Position numbers and translations under genes: made by a program
Notes under the pieces: model-generated
What the model saw: the letters and a program-made list of their open reading frames with translations, nothing else
Told to the model about the DNA's origin: nothing
Database searches by the model: none
Shown here: positions 1 through 6,577 of the stretch, piece by piece
How the letters are laid out: every line of letters starts with the position of its first letter
How positions within the stretch are numbered: the first letter of the stretch is position 1
NCBI GenBank assembly: GCA_018894595.1
Contig: JAHIPN010000159.1
Coordinates: 1 to 11,061 of the forward strand
Reading direction: 5' to 3'
Origin: a bacterium
GTDB taxonomy: Bacteria; Atribacterota; JS1; SB-45; 34-128
Length of the DNA: 11,061 nucleotides

Positions 1-203
1 CCAGTATAAATACAAATACAACCAATGAAGAAGATGAAATTAATTCTATCTGGCAGAATTTTAAATCAAGTATCGGAGCAGAACTAAAAGCAGATTTTAA
101 TTACCAATACGATTCACCCTTCACCCTAAGACTTGGGGCAGCCAAAGCCCTTTCTGACCCCAAAGGATATGATATCTACATCACTTTAGGCACTTCCTTC
201 TAA
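1..203 (+). CDS. C-terminal end of an outer-membrane beta-barrel protein (partial)
   Basis: The frame starting at base 3 is open from the window edge to the TAA at 201-203 and gives 66 residues. It alternates polar and hydrophobic residues in strand-like blocks (AELKADFNYQY, FTLRLGAAKAL, YDIYITLGTSF) and ends in Phe. A C-terminal aromatic residue on an amphipathic last strand is the usual signal for insertion by the BAM complex, so this is most likely the end of a barrel in the outer membrane. Proteins with TolB-like propellers or surface-antigen barrels end in this style, but the diagnostic N-terminal part lies outside the window, so the family is not assigned. Its stop codon abuts the first long palindrome, which could serve as its terminator. 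The neighbouring gene is convergent. Confidence 0.7.
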   Translation, partial: SINTNTTNEEDEINSIWQNFKSSIGAELKADFNYQYDSPFTLRLGAAKALSDPKGYDIYITLGTSF

Positions 204-243
204 AAAGTAACCCAAAGGTGCCAGGCACCTTTGGGTTACTTTT
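203..243. repeat. Long palindrome, family 1, copy 1
   Basis: Two perfect 20-base arms (left arm aaaagtaacccaaaggtgcc) flank a single central A at 223. It lies between the convergent barrel gene and the nucleotidyltransferase gene. The A-run on the left and T-run on the right mean that an RNA from either strand would form a stem followed by U residues, so it could act as a bidirectional terminator. The same sequence recurs at four other places in the window, so it is a dispersed element and not a simple local terminator. Confidence 0.95.
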
Positions 244-258
244 CATATTTATACATCT

Positions 259-1326
259 TTACAATAAGCCGACTTTGCTGTGGTCGCCTAAGGTGAATTT
301 GTATATTCGGGGGAGGTCTTTAGAATGATAAATTTCCACGCCTTTCCCGATAAGGCATCTTTGCATCCGCCCCTTTATATATTCCAGTTTGCTCTCTTCT
401 AGAATTACGCTGCACTCGATTTCACTCTTTCTTATTTCTACCCCGTCAGAAATAGAAGTAAAGGGACCGACATAGGAATCAACCACCTTCACCTTTTCTC
501 CGATTATCACCGGGCCTACTATCTTAGAATTTATAATCTCTGACCCTTTTCCGATTTTTACTCTTCCTGAGATCTCAGACTTCTCATCCACTTTCGCCCC
601 ACTAACATCCCTCTCAATATCCTCTAAAATTAAACGATTGGCTTCCAGAATATCTTCAGGCTTTCCTGTATCTTTCCACCAGCCTCCAATAACTTCAGCT
701 CCAACTTTGTAACCCTTATCAATCATCCACTGAATGGCATCGGTAATCTCTAATTCCCCCCGACCAGAAGGTTTTATACTCTTAATGGCCTGATGAACAT
801 TTTTATCAAAAAAATAAACCCCTATCAAGGCTAAATTACTGACTGGCTTTTTAGGTTTTTCCACTACCCCAACAACTCTCCCCCCTTCCAGTTCAGCAAC
901 GCCAAATTGCCTTGGGTTATCTACTTCAGTCAATAACACAAAGGCATTATAATTCCCTTTAATAAATTTATTTGCATAGCTTTCTACCCCGTTTTTCAGG
1001 AGGTTATCCCCTAAATACATTAAAAATTTTTCTTCTCCCAAAAAATCACGAGCCACCGATACCGCATGAGCCAACCCCAGGGCTTCTTTCTGTTCTATAT
1101 AAGAAATATTCACTCCCCACTTACCGCCCTCTCTAAGCTCACTCCTTATATCCTCTCCGGTCTCCCCAATTATTATTCCAATATCTTTTATCCCACAATC
1201 CCGAATTGCCTCTATTCCGTAAAACAATACTGGTTTATTAGCAATGGGAATTAAATGTTTGGCACTCGTATGAGTTAGCGGTCTAAGGCGCGTGCCTTTT
1301 CCTGCACAAAGAATAATTGATTTCAA
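259..1326 (-). CDS. Glucose-1-phosphate thymidylyltransferase, long form
   Basis: This 355-residue protein is expected to join dTTP (or another NTP) and a sugar 1-phosphate to give an NDP-sugar and pyrophosphate, feeding rhamnose or other deoxysugar synthesis in the cytoplasm. The N-terminal nucleotidyltransferase domain (about 1-235) has the nucleotide-binding loop LCAGKGTRLRPLT at 6-18, LGDN at 105-108, EKP at 156-158, GRGELEITDA at 188-197 and WWKDTGKPED at 216-225. The rest (about 246-340) is a left-handed beta-helix with repeated I/V-G hexapeptides. That extension and the length match the long RmlA/StrD-type enzymes and not the short RmlA of about 290 residues. The start is TTG at 1324-1326: stops lie upstream in frame with no ATG or GTG between, and GGAGGGAG sits just upstream. 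The gene follows the flavoprotein gene by 45 bases and probably shares its transcript. The exact sugar cannot be told from sequence. Confidence 0.9.
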   Translation of the reverse strand: MKSIILCAGKGTRLRPLTHTSAKHLIPIANKPVLFYGIEAIRDCGIKDIGIIIGETGEDIRSELREGGKWGVNISYIEQKEALGLAHAVSVARDFLGEEKFLMYLGDNLLKNGVESYANKFIKGNYNAFVLLTEVDNPRQFGVAELEGGRVVGVVEKPKKPVSNLALIGVYFFDKNVHQAIKSIKPSGRGELEITDAIQWMIDKGYKVGAEVIGGWWKDTGKPEDILEANRLILEDIERDVSGAKVDEKSEISGRVKIGKGSEIINSKIVGPVIIGEKVKVVDSYVGPFTSISDGVEIRKSEIECSVILEESKLEYIKGRMQRCLIGKGVEIYHSKDLPRIYKFTLGDHSKVGLL

Positions 1327-1371
1327 TTTACTTTCTCCCTCCTCTTTTCCTCTTATTCCTCATTATTCCTC

Positions 1372-2577
1372 TTAGAATATTATTTTTCCTATATTCCTCC
1401 CAAAAATTTTGCCGGCTTTCATAAATATCTTCGGCCTCTTAAATGCCTCCCTAAATACTAAAGAATGATTTTCAAAATTTGCCGCCCGCTCGATAAATTC
1501 CGCATTCTCTTTAAACAGCGAGAAAATATTCTCTAATTCGTCCTCATCTTTATTTAATCTCTCATAAACTTTCCTGGCCCACAGTCCAAATTTGATTTCT
1601 CTTCCAAATTTACTCTTCCATCTCTGGTCATATTCAGCCAGCGTTCCCTCCCGAATACACTCCACCAGAATCTCGGCCGCCTTCATCCCGTAATAAATTC
1701 CTCCCCCGGTCAAAGGTTTTACCTGCCGAGCTGCATCTCCCACTACCACTGCCTTCTTGTAAACACTCTGGCACAATCCCATCGAAATAATCCCGGCTAA
1801 TCTATCGATAATCTCGCCTTTTATCCCTTCTTCTTCCATCACTCGCTCTAACTCTCTGCTTCCATTTTCTGCGATTACCCCTAATCGTATAACCCCGCCT
1901 CCTTCAGGAATAATCCACACAAAAAAAGGGATTCCTTCCCGCATATATACCCGGGTCATCTCCCCCTCCTCGGAAAAAACTTCATCTTCTAAATCTTTTA
2001 CGCCTTTTAAATCTTCTAATTTTATTCTATACTGAACCCCTTTATAAAATTTAGTTTCCCCGGAGCCGGAGCCAGTGCCGTCACTACCATCACCGGCTTT
2101 ACTCTTATTTCCCTTCGAATCTATAAACTTTTTCACCCGGGACCGCGGTCCATCAGCTCCAATAACCATATCAGCCCAAATATCACCCTGATTAGTCTTC
2201 AGCCTATATCTGCTCTCCTTATCCTGCTCTTCCTCTATCTCCAGCAATCTTATCCCACATTCCACTTCTAATCCCTGGCTCAGTTCTTTATCAAACTTCT
2301 CCCGGTCAATTACAAGAGCCACCCCGGACCTCTCTATCTTAAAACTATCACCTTTATAAAAAAACAAGGCTCCATTAATCTGATTTAATATAGAACTTTT
2401 CGATAAGGGTATCAAACTATCTTCGAAAACCGGCCTGCCCACAATTCCGGCACACCTTACCGGCTTGCCTACCTCATCGTGTTCTTCAATTATTCTAAAG
2501 CCATTAATCCCACATTTCTTCAACAACTGTGCTGTATAACATCCTATCGGACCAGCCCCAACAATAACTATTTTCAT
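1372..2577 (-). CDS. Geranylgeranyl reductase family FAD-dependent oxidoreductase
   Basis: This 401-residue flavoprotein resembles enzymes that saturate isoprenoid chains (geranylgeranyl lipids, chlorophyll side chains or quinone tails). An FAD-binding Rossmann motif, VGAGPIGC, is at 6-13; PVRCAG at 39-44 is the family signature that follows the first strand-helix unit; DREKFD is at 91-96; GADGPRSRV at 140-148; and the second FAD motif GDAARQVKPLTGGG is at 280-293. Residues 162-174 form a Gly/Ser/Asp-rich stretch that looks like a low-complexity loop expansion. The start is ATG at 2575-2577, preceded by a modest AAGGTGA. It sits upstream of the nucleotidyltransferase gene with only 45 bases between. 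The substrate is unknown: a quinone or lipid is the likely target in a bacterium, and the family also contains unrelated halogenase-like and monooxygenase-like members. Confidence 0.85.
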   Translation of the reverse strand: MKIVIVGAGPIGCYTAQLLKKCGINGFRIIEEHDEVGKPVRCAGIVGRPVFEDSLIPLSKSSILNQINGALFFYKGDSFKIERSGVALVIDREKFDKELSQGLEVECGIRLLEIEEEQDKESRYRLKTNQGDIWADMVIGADGPRSRVKKFIDSKGNKSKAGDGSDGTGSGSGETKFYKGVQYRIKLEDLKGVKDLEDEVFSEEGEMTRVYMREGIPFFVWIIPEGGGVIRLGVIAENGSRELERVMEEEGIKGEIIDRLAGIISMGLCQSVYKKAVVVGDAARQVKPLTGGGIYYGMKAAEILVECIREGTLAEYDQRWKSKFGREIKFGLWARKVYERLNKDEDELENIFSLFKENAEFIERAANFENHSLVFREAFKRPKIFMKAGKIFGRNIGKIIF

Positions 2578-2611
2578 CTTTACTTTTCACCTTTTCATTA
2601 AAAATGACAAA

Positions 2612-2630
2612 TTTAGTGCCTGGCACCTTT
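2612..2630. repeat. Partial family 1 palindrome
   Basis: The segment has gtgcc-t-ggcac followed by cttt, which is the core and right side of the long palindromes without the outer GTAACCC stem. It lies in the 69-base gap between the hepT stop and the flavoprotein start. It may be a decayed or minimal copy. Confidence 0.7.
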
Positions 2631-2646
2631 CTATACATTACTTTTC

Positions 2647-3051
2647 TTATATTTTCATAATAACATCTGTAAAATACAGCAAATCCTTCAGGTCTTTCTC
2701 TATAATTGCTTGGATTATTTTCAAATTTAGATTTTGATAATTGTGTATTGCGATATTTCTAAATCCGATCATCGCTTTAAGCCGCTCGGACATCTCATGG
2801 CTAATAATCTTATTATTTTGTAAAATTTCAAATGTATCTCTGCTCGTTTGAGGAATCCCCAAACCCCTTTCAGCAATAACATGCATCCCTAAATCAATTA
2901 CTGCTTCACATGCCCTCTGAATATTTAAAATAACAGAATCCTGCTTGGTATAATTTTCCAGATTTTTAGGATTACAATCATACTCTTCCTTTGCCCTACT
3001 AATACATCTTTTAACAATTTCAGTTTTATTTAAAATTACATCATCGATCAT
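2647..3051 (-). CDS. hepT: HepT-like ribonuclease toxin (HEPN, DUF86)
   Basis: This 134-residue helical protein matches the HEPN toxin of the MntA-HepT system, an RNase whose activity is blocked when its partner adds AMP to a tyrosine. The RX4HXY motif is intact as R98, H103 and Y105 in the segment FRNIAIHNY; R and H are the ribonuclease residues and Y is the known AMPylation target in studied homologues. The ATG at 3049-3051 overlaps the TGA of mntA in an ATGA junction, so the two are translationally coupled, and AAGGGG lies about 7 bases upstream of the start. Gene order (nucleotidyltransferase first, HEPN second) is as in many MntA-HepT loci. The protein is normal in length for the family, so it appears functional. 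Confidence 0.87.
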   Translation of the reverse strand: MIDDVILNKTEIVKRCISRAKEEYDCNPKNLENYTKQDSVILNIQRACEAVIDLGMHVIAERGLGIPQTSRDTFEILQNNKIISHEMSERLKAMIGFRNIAIHNYQNLNLKIIQAIIEKDLKDLLYFTDVIMKI

Positions 3052-3449
3052 ATTCGAGCACCCCTTGATTTAATTTTATCTATTACCTCTTGCCTTTCCT
3101 CATTTAAGATCGCGTAGTCTTTCATAGTCCTCATCTGAAAATACATTTTCTTTAGATTATTAGAATTATAGATTAATTTTCCTGTTTTTATAATTTGAAT
3201 TTTGAAAACAGTGGAAGCCTTATTCAAATCTATTAGATCAACCTCTTTTTTTAAAATATCCGCCAATTTTTGAGATAGAATAAATAATTCATACTCATCT
3301 ACTTTTCTATCAGTCAGAATGGCAATATCTATATCGCTTTCTCCTCTGTCTCTATTTTTTACCGTAGAGCCAAAAATATAAATTATATAAGGGCTAAATG
3401 CCTTCACCAAAATATTTTTTATAATTTTAATTTTTTCATTTCCAATCAT
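3048..3449 (-). CDS. mntA: MntA-like nucleotidyltransferase antitoxin
   Basis: This minimal nucleotidyltransferase (133 residues) is expected to inactivate HepT by AMPylation. The polymerase-beta-type motif GSX10DXD is complete: G27 and S28, then D39 and D41 in ESDIDIAIL. EVDLIDL near 69-75 supplies a candidate third acidic residue. The open frame extends upstream to a GTG at 3522-3524, but I chose the ATG at 3447-3449. GGTGA stands 5 bases before that ATG, and a TATAAT box at 3499-3504 would start transcription downstream of the GTG. The stop overlaps hepT by 4 bases. The pair lies between psuG and the flavoprotein gene, with a family 1 palindrome on its upstream side and a partial copy beyond hepT. 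It is more AT-rich than its neighbours, which fits acquisition as a module. Confidence 0.85.
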   Translation of the reverse strand: MIGNEKIKIIKNILVKAFSPYIIYIFGSTVKNRDRGESDIDIAILTDRKVDEYELFILSQKLADILKKEVDLIDLNKASTVFKIQIIKTGKLIYNSNNLKKMYFQMRTMKDYAILNEERQEVIDKIKSRGARI

Positions 3450-3498
3450 TAAATTCACCGACCTCAATATGAAAATTGAACTCTTTTTACACAATTTT

Positions 3499-3504
3499 AT
3501 TATA
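3499..3504 (-). promoter_or_regulatory. Extended -10 promoter of mntA-hepT
   Basis: On the minus strand the sequence reads TGTGATATAAT, a perfect TATAAT with the TGn extension. No good -35 is visible at the proper distance, as is common for extended -10 promoters. The predicted start is near 3492, about 40 bases before the chosen ATG. The same 11 bases occur upstream of psuK. Confidence 0.55.
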
Positions 3505-3565
3505 TCACACCTTATTTTATCCACATGCTTTATTAGGATCCCGACACCAAATTTATCCTATGAAC

Positions 3566-3610
3566 TAAAAAGTAACCCAAAGGTGCCTGGCACCTTTGGG
3601 TTACTTTTTA
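3566..3610. repeat. Long palindrome, family 1, copy 2
   Basis: Arms of 22 bases (3566-3587 and 3589-3610) pair perfectly around T3588, the longest copy in the window. It lies between mntA and psuG, both on the minus strand. The psuG stop codon (3601-3603) and preceding AAA AAG codons are part of the right arm, so the element reaches into the coding sequence. In psuG mRNA the hairpin would end in U residues and could terminate transcription before mntA-hepT. Confidence 0.95.
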
Positions 3611-4530
3611 TTGTTTTTTAGTCCGTAAGCGATTTTTGCGGCTACCCGAGCATTATCCTTTACCAACTCAATATTAGCTTTCAGGCTTTTGCCTCCGGTT
3701 AATTCATTTATCCTGCCCAGTAAATAAGGGGTTAGCTTCTTTCCTTTGACTCCTTCCTTCTCTGCCGCTCTAACCGCCTCTTCTATCACCTCATTCATAT
3801 ACTCCATTGAAAGGGCCGATTCCTCAGGAATAGGATTGGCAATAATCATTCCCCCTCCTAATTCTAAATCCTGCATAGCTCTTATTATCTTCACTGCCTC
3901 CACCTCATCATTTACCACATAATCAACCTTTAGTCCGCTCTCCCGACAATAAAAAGCAGGCAGCTCTTCACTCCCAAATCCAATCACCGGCACGCCCATA
4001 GTTTCCAGATATTCTTTAGTTAAAGGCAAATCAAGTATCGCCTTTGCTCCGCTGCACACCACTACTACTGGCGTCCTCGCCAGCTCCTGCAAATCTGCAG
4101 ATATATCAAAAGTCTTCTCTGCTCCCCGATGTACTCCTCCTATTCCGCCGGTTGCAAAAATCTTTATCCCGGCCATCTCCGCCACTATCATAGTTGCCGC
4201 TACTGTAGTAGCCCCATTTAAGCCTTTTGCTACTATCACTGCCAAATCCCGCCTACTGGCTTTTAAAATATCTTTAGAAGTTGCCATAAATTCCAATTCA
4301 CCTCTCGCGAGCCCTACCTTTATTTTTCCCTTAATAACCGCGATAGTAGCAGGCACAACTCCACATCCCCGGATAATCTCCTCAATCTCCCCTGCCACCT
4401 TCAAATTTTCCGGATAAGGAAACCCATGAGATATTAAAGTCGATTCTAAAGCCACCACCGGCCTGCCTCTTTCTAAAGCTTCCCTCACTTCATCTTTAAA
4501 ATCATAAAATCTTTTTCCGCTCTCACCCAT
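3601..4530 (-). CDS. psuG: Pseudouridine-5'-phosphate glycosidase
   Basis: This enzyme cleaves the C-C glycosidic bond of pseudouridine 5'-phosphate to uracil and ribose 5-phosphate in the cytoplasm. Counting from the upstream GTG, family motifs are VALESTLISHG at 28-38 (E31), ATGGIGGVHRGAE at 128-140, CSGAKAILD at 161-169 with the expected Schiff-base lysine K165, and NIELVKDNARVAA at 288-300. DISADL near 144-149 provides the metal-binding aspartate region. The length is normal. Two starts are possible: GTG at 4534-4536, one base after the psuK stop, or ATG at 4528-4530, preceded by AAGG at 5 bases. I list the ATG but the choice is not firm. Coupling to psuK and the pathway match make the assignment strong. 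The last codons and stop lie in a palindromic repeat. Confidence 0.93.
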   Translation of the reverse strand: MGESGKRFYDFKDEVREALERGRPVVALESTLISHGFPYPENLKVAGEIEEIIRGCGVVPATIAVIKGKIKVGLARGELEFMATSKDILKASRRDLAVIVAKGLNGATTVAATMIVAEMAGIKIFATGGIGGVHRGAEKTFDISADLQELARTPVVVVCSGAKAILDLPLTKEYLETMGVPVIGFGSEELPAFYCRESGLKVDYVVNDEVEAVKIIRAMQDLELGGGMIIANPIPEESALSMEYMNEVIEEAVRAAEKEGVKGKKLTPYLLGRINELTGGKSLKANIELVKDNARVAAKIAYGLKNNKK

Positions 4531-4537
4531 AACCACC

Positions 4538-5656
4538 TTACAATAACCTTCCTCCCTCTTTCTCCTCTTCTTCTATCCTGCTTCTCAACAACCCTTCCCT
4601 TAAATCTCTCCTTACCGCCTCTTTTGTGGAAATAGTCAGGGCCGCCGCCCCCAGACCAAATCTTGCCGCCATCTCCAAAGAATACCCATTATAAATTCCA
4701 TAAACCAGACCTGCTGCCAGCGCATCTCCAGCCCCGGTTACATCCACTACCTCACCCCTATAGGACGCCATAAACTTGCTCCAACAATCCTCTTTCTTCC
4801 CTTCGCCAGCCCCGCCGCAAGAAACATATATCCCTCTTTCTCCTAAAGTGACAATCACATTTTTTGCCCCCTTGCGTCTTAGTTCCTCTGACGCCCTCAC
4901 TATATCTACATCCAAATCTATCTCCTGATTATCACCCATTTTCACCCCCAAGATTGATTCCAGCTCATCCCTACTCGGAGTGATATAATCAATAATCCAT
5001 TTTCCGCTTCCTCTTCCTTTTCTGCTTCCCTTTCCTCTCCCGCTTCCGTCCAATACTTTCCTTAACTTCTTGGCCTTCTCCACCGATACCGGCTCCACTA
5101 AAATAGGAACCTTAACCTTATTGCATAGGTCCATCACATATTCGATACTCTCCTCCGGTATATTAGTATCCATCACCACAATCTTGCTCTCTCTAATTAA
5201 ATAAGCCTTTGACCTCAGATACTCCAGCGAAATCTCCTCTAATATCTGCATATCCGAAACCGCTACCTCCATCTCACCCTTCTCATCCAATATTGCCAGA
5301 TATATTCCGGTAGGATGCTCTCCCGATATTATCATCTGTTCCATCCTAACTCCGACCTTCCCGGTCTCCTCCAAAATTCTTATCCCTTCTCCATCATCTC
5401 CCACTGCACTCAACAGAGTAACCGGCACATTAAGCAATGCCAGATTATGGGCAATATTCCTTCCCACTCCTCCCGAATCAACACTTATCCTACCCGGGTT
5501 TGAGGTATGCCTTTCCAGTGCTACCCCAGCAGGTCTGCCCCTCAAATCAATATTAGCTCCACCTATCACCACAACCCCGCCAAATCTTCCCCGCCTATCG
5601 CTTAATCTCGGAGAACTCAAAACTTCCTCTCTTTCTCTTATCCCAGTCATTACCAT
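4538..5656 (-). CDS. psuK: Pseudouridine kinase, PfkB family
   Basis: This 372-residue PfkB-type sugar kinase is expected to phosphorylate pseudouridine on the 5' hydroxyl, giving the substrate of PsuG encoded immediately downstream. The N-terminal PfkB region has VVVIGGANIDLRGRP at 28-42 and SGGVGRNIAHNLALL at 61-75; the C-terminal signature VTGAGDALAAGL at 306-317 carries the anion hole and catalytic base D311. It is longer than typical members (about 310) because of a 25-residue N-terminal leader and a Gly/Ser/Lys/Arg-rich insertion at about 204-219. The start is ATG at 5654-5656; an in-frame ATG six bases on is an alternative. AGG lies 10 bases upstream. Kinase specificity rests on the fused-operon context with psuG, since PfkB sequence alone does not define the substrate. 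Confidence 0.88.
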   Translation of the reverse strand: MVMTGIREREEVLSSPRLSDRRGRFGGVVVIGGANIDLRGRPAGVALERHTSNPGRISVDSGGVGRNIAHNLALLNVPVTLLSAVGDDGEGIRILEETGKVGVRMEQMIISGEHPTGIYLAILDEKGEMEVAVSDMQILEEISLEYLRSKAYLIRESKIVVMDTNIPEESIEYVMDLCNKVKVPILVEPVSVEKAKKLRKVLDGSGRGKGSRKGRGSGKWIIDYITPSRDELESILGVKMGDNQEIDLDVDIVRASEELRRKGAKNVIVTLGERGIYVSCGGAGEGKKEDCWSKFMASYRGEVVDVTGAGDALAAGLVYGIYNGYSLEMAARFGLGAAALTISTKEAVRRDLREGLLRSRIEEEEKEGGRLL

Positions 5657-5695
5657 TTTAATAAAACCTACTCCAAAGCCAATAATATTGCTCTC

Positions 5696-5701
5696 ATTAT
5701 A
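5696..5701 (-). promoter_or_regulatory. Extended -10 promoter of psuK-psuG
   Basis: The minus strand reads TGTGATATAAT with a perfect TATAAT and TGn extension; the -35 region is weak. The distance to the psuK ATG is about 40 bases. The same 11-base word precedes mntA. Confidence 0.55.
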
Positions 5702-5730
5702 TCACAAACTCCCCTTTCTAAAAATATAAA

Positions 5731-5760
5731 GAGGGCAGACACAAGGTCTGCCCCTACAAA
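5731..5760 (-). repeat. GTAG-headed hairpin repeat, family 2, copy 1
   Basis: Read on the minus strand, TTTGTAGG leads into the stem gggcagac / gtctgccc (5733-5740 with 5746-5753) around a 5-base loop. It shares the TTTGTAGGGGCA lead and TGCCC close with the element at 8473-8503, while the inner stem differs. This GTAG-plus-hairpin plan is that of REP elements associated with IS200-like (RAYT) transposases. Confidence 0.75.
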
Positions 5761-5765
5761 CGACT

Positions 5766-5804
5766 AAAGTAACCCAAAGGTGCCTGGCACCTTTGGGTTA
5801 CTTT
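5766..5804. repeat. Long palindrome, family 1, copy 3
   Basis: Perfect 19-base arms surround T5785. It lies in the divergent gap between the psuK promoter (5696-5701) and the vapB promoter (5818-5846), so here it cannot be a terminator for either neighbouring gene. With copy 4 it brackets vapBC exactly. Confidence 0.95.
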
Positions 5805-5817
5805 TCCTTGTTATTTT

Positions 5818-5852
5818 TTGACAGGCATCATTTTTTGTGATAATATGCATAT
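5818..5852 (+). promoter_or_regulatory. vapBC promoter with palindromic operator candidate
   Basis: A consensus -35 TTGACA (5818-5823), 17 bases of spacer and TAATAT (5841-5846) with an upstream TG make a strong promoter. The perfect palindrome atatgcatat at 5843-5852 overlaps the -10 and is a plausible site for autoregulation by VapB, which is inferred and not shown. Confidence 0.65.
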
Positions 5853-5866
5853 AGAGGTGATGCGTA

Positions 5867-6070
5867 ATGAGGACTACTATTAACATAGATAAAGGACTGC
5901 TTGAGGAAGCATTAAAATTATCTAATATACGTACCAAAAAAGAATTGATCAATCTTTCTTTAAAAGAATTTATAAGAAGAAGACATCTGGAAAAGCTAAA
6001 AAATAGATTAGGGAAATGCGACCTATCCCTTAACCTTTCTTCTTTAGAGGAAATGAGAAAAGATGAATAA
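5867..6070 (+). CDS. vapB: VapB-type antitoxin
   Basis: This 67-residue protein begins MRTTINIDKGLLEEALKLS, the usual ribbon-helix-helix-like N-terminus of short VapB antitoxins (DUF2191 type): a basic beta strand for DNA contact followed by two helices. The acidic and charged C-terminus (SSLEEMRKDE) would wrap the toxin. The start is ATG at 5867 with GAGGTGAT upstream. The stop at 6068-6070 overlaps the start of vapC by 8 bases, typical of coupled antitoxin-toxin pairs. A strong promoter with a palindrome over the -10 precedes it. The module stands alone between two identical family 1 palindromes, on the strand opposite to the flanking core genes. Confidence 0.85.
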   Translation: MRTTINIDKGLLEEALKLSNIRTKKELINLSLKEFIRRRHLEKLKNRLGKCDLSLNLSSLEEMRKDE

Positions 6071-6485
6071 AGATAAAAAACTTTTTTTAATTGACACGTC
6101 AGCCTGGATATTAGGCTTAAAAAGAAATTCGTCTAATCAGGTCAAAAATATCCTGACAAATATTTTAGACAAAGACCAATCAGCTACAACAGGTATAATC
6201 ATTTTAGAGCTCTTGCAGGGAACCAAAACAAAAAAAGAATATAATGAAATTTTTTTAGATTTAACCGCTCTGCATTATTTTAAGGTAGATAAAGAAATAT
6301 GGGAAAAGGCTTCACAGCTTGGATTTGACTTGCGCAGAAAAGGGGAAACTATCCCCTCTACCGACCTCTTAATTGCCAGTGTTGCACTTTATTATGACCT
6401 CACCCTCCTCCATGCAGATAATCACTTTGAACAGATTCAAGAACATGCCGACTTAAAAACAAAGAATTTATATAAAATACCATAA
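6063..6485 (+). CDS. vapC: VapC-type PIN-domain ribonuclease toxin
   Basis: This 140-residue PIN-domain protein is expected to be an Mg-dependent endoribonuclease; characterised VapC proteins cut tRNA or rRNA. The acidic active-site set is complete: D11 in LIDTSAWI, E49 in IILELLQG, D101 in IPSTDLLIA and D119 in LLHADNHF. Length is normal and there is no interruption, so it should be active. It overlaps vapB by 8 bases and is followed after 44 bases by a long palindrome that lies between it and the convergent dehydratase gene. The target RNA cannot be inferred. Confidence 0.9.
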   Translation: MNKDKKLFLIDTSAWILGLKRNSSNQVKNILTNILDKDQSATTGIIILELLQGTKTKKEYNEIFLDLTALHYFKVDKEIWEKASQLGFDLRRKGETIPSTDLLIASVALYYDLTLLHADNHFEQIQEHADLKTKNLYKIP

Positions 6486-6503
6486 TTAAATCAATTACAA
6501 CTC

Positions 6504-6522
6504 CAGGTTCCTGGCACTTTTC
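6504..6522. repeat. Partial family 1 palindrome
   Basis: The word aggttcctggcacttttc resembles the core of the long palindromes with one mismatch in the left half (gttcc for gtgcc). It stands directly beside copy 4, so the two may be a degenerate tandem pair. Confidence 0.5.
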
Positions 6523-6529
6523 TTTTAAA

Positions 6530-6566
6530 AAGTAACCCAAAGGTGCCTGGCACCTTTGGGTTACTT
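6530..6566. repeat. Long palindrome, family 1, copy 4
   Basis: Perfect 18-base arms surround T6548. The element lies between the convergent vapC and dehydratase genes. A-runs and T-runs at its borders are shorter on the right than in other copies. It could terminate both transcripts. Confidence 0.95.
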
Positions 6567-6577
6567 AATACTAACGA

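Noticed and set aside
3450..3524. Upstream GTG start for mntA, adding 25 residues
   Set aside because: A TATAAT promoter lies downstream of that GTG and a good ribosome binding site precedes the later ATG.
5764..5952. A minus-strand frame across palindrome copy 3 and vapB
   Set aside because: It runs through a repeat, a promoter and the antisense of vapB and resembles no family.
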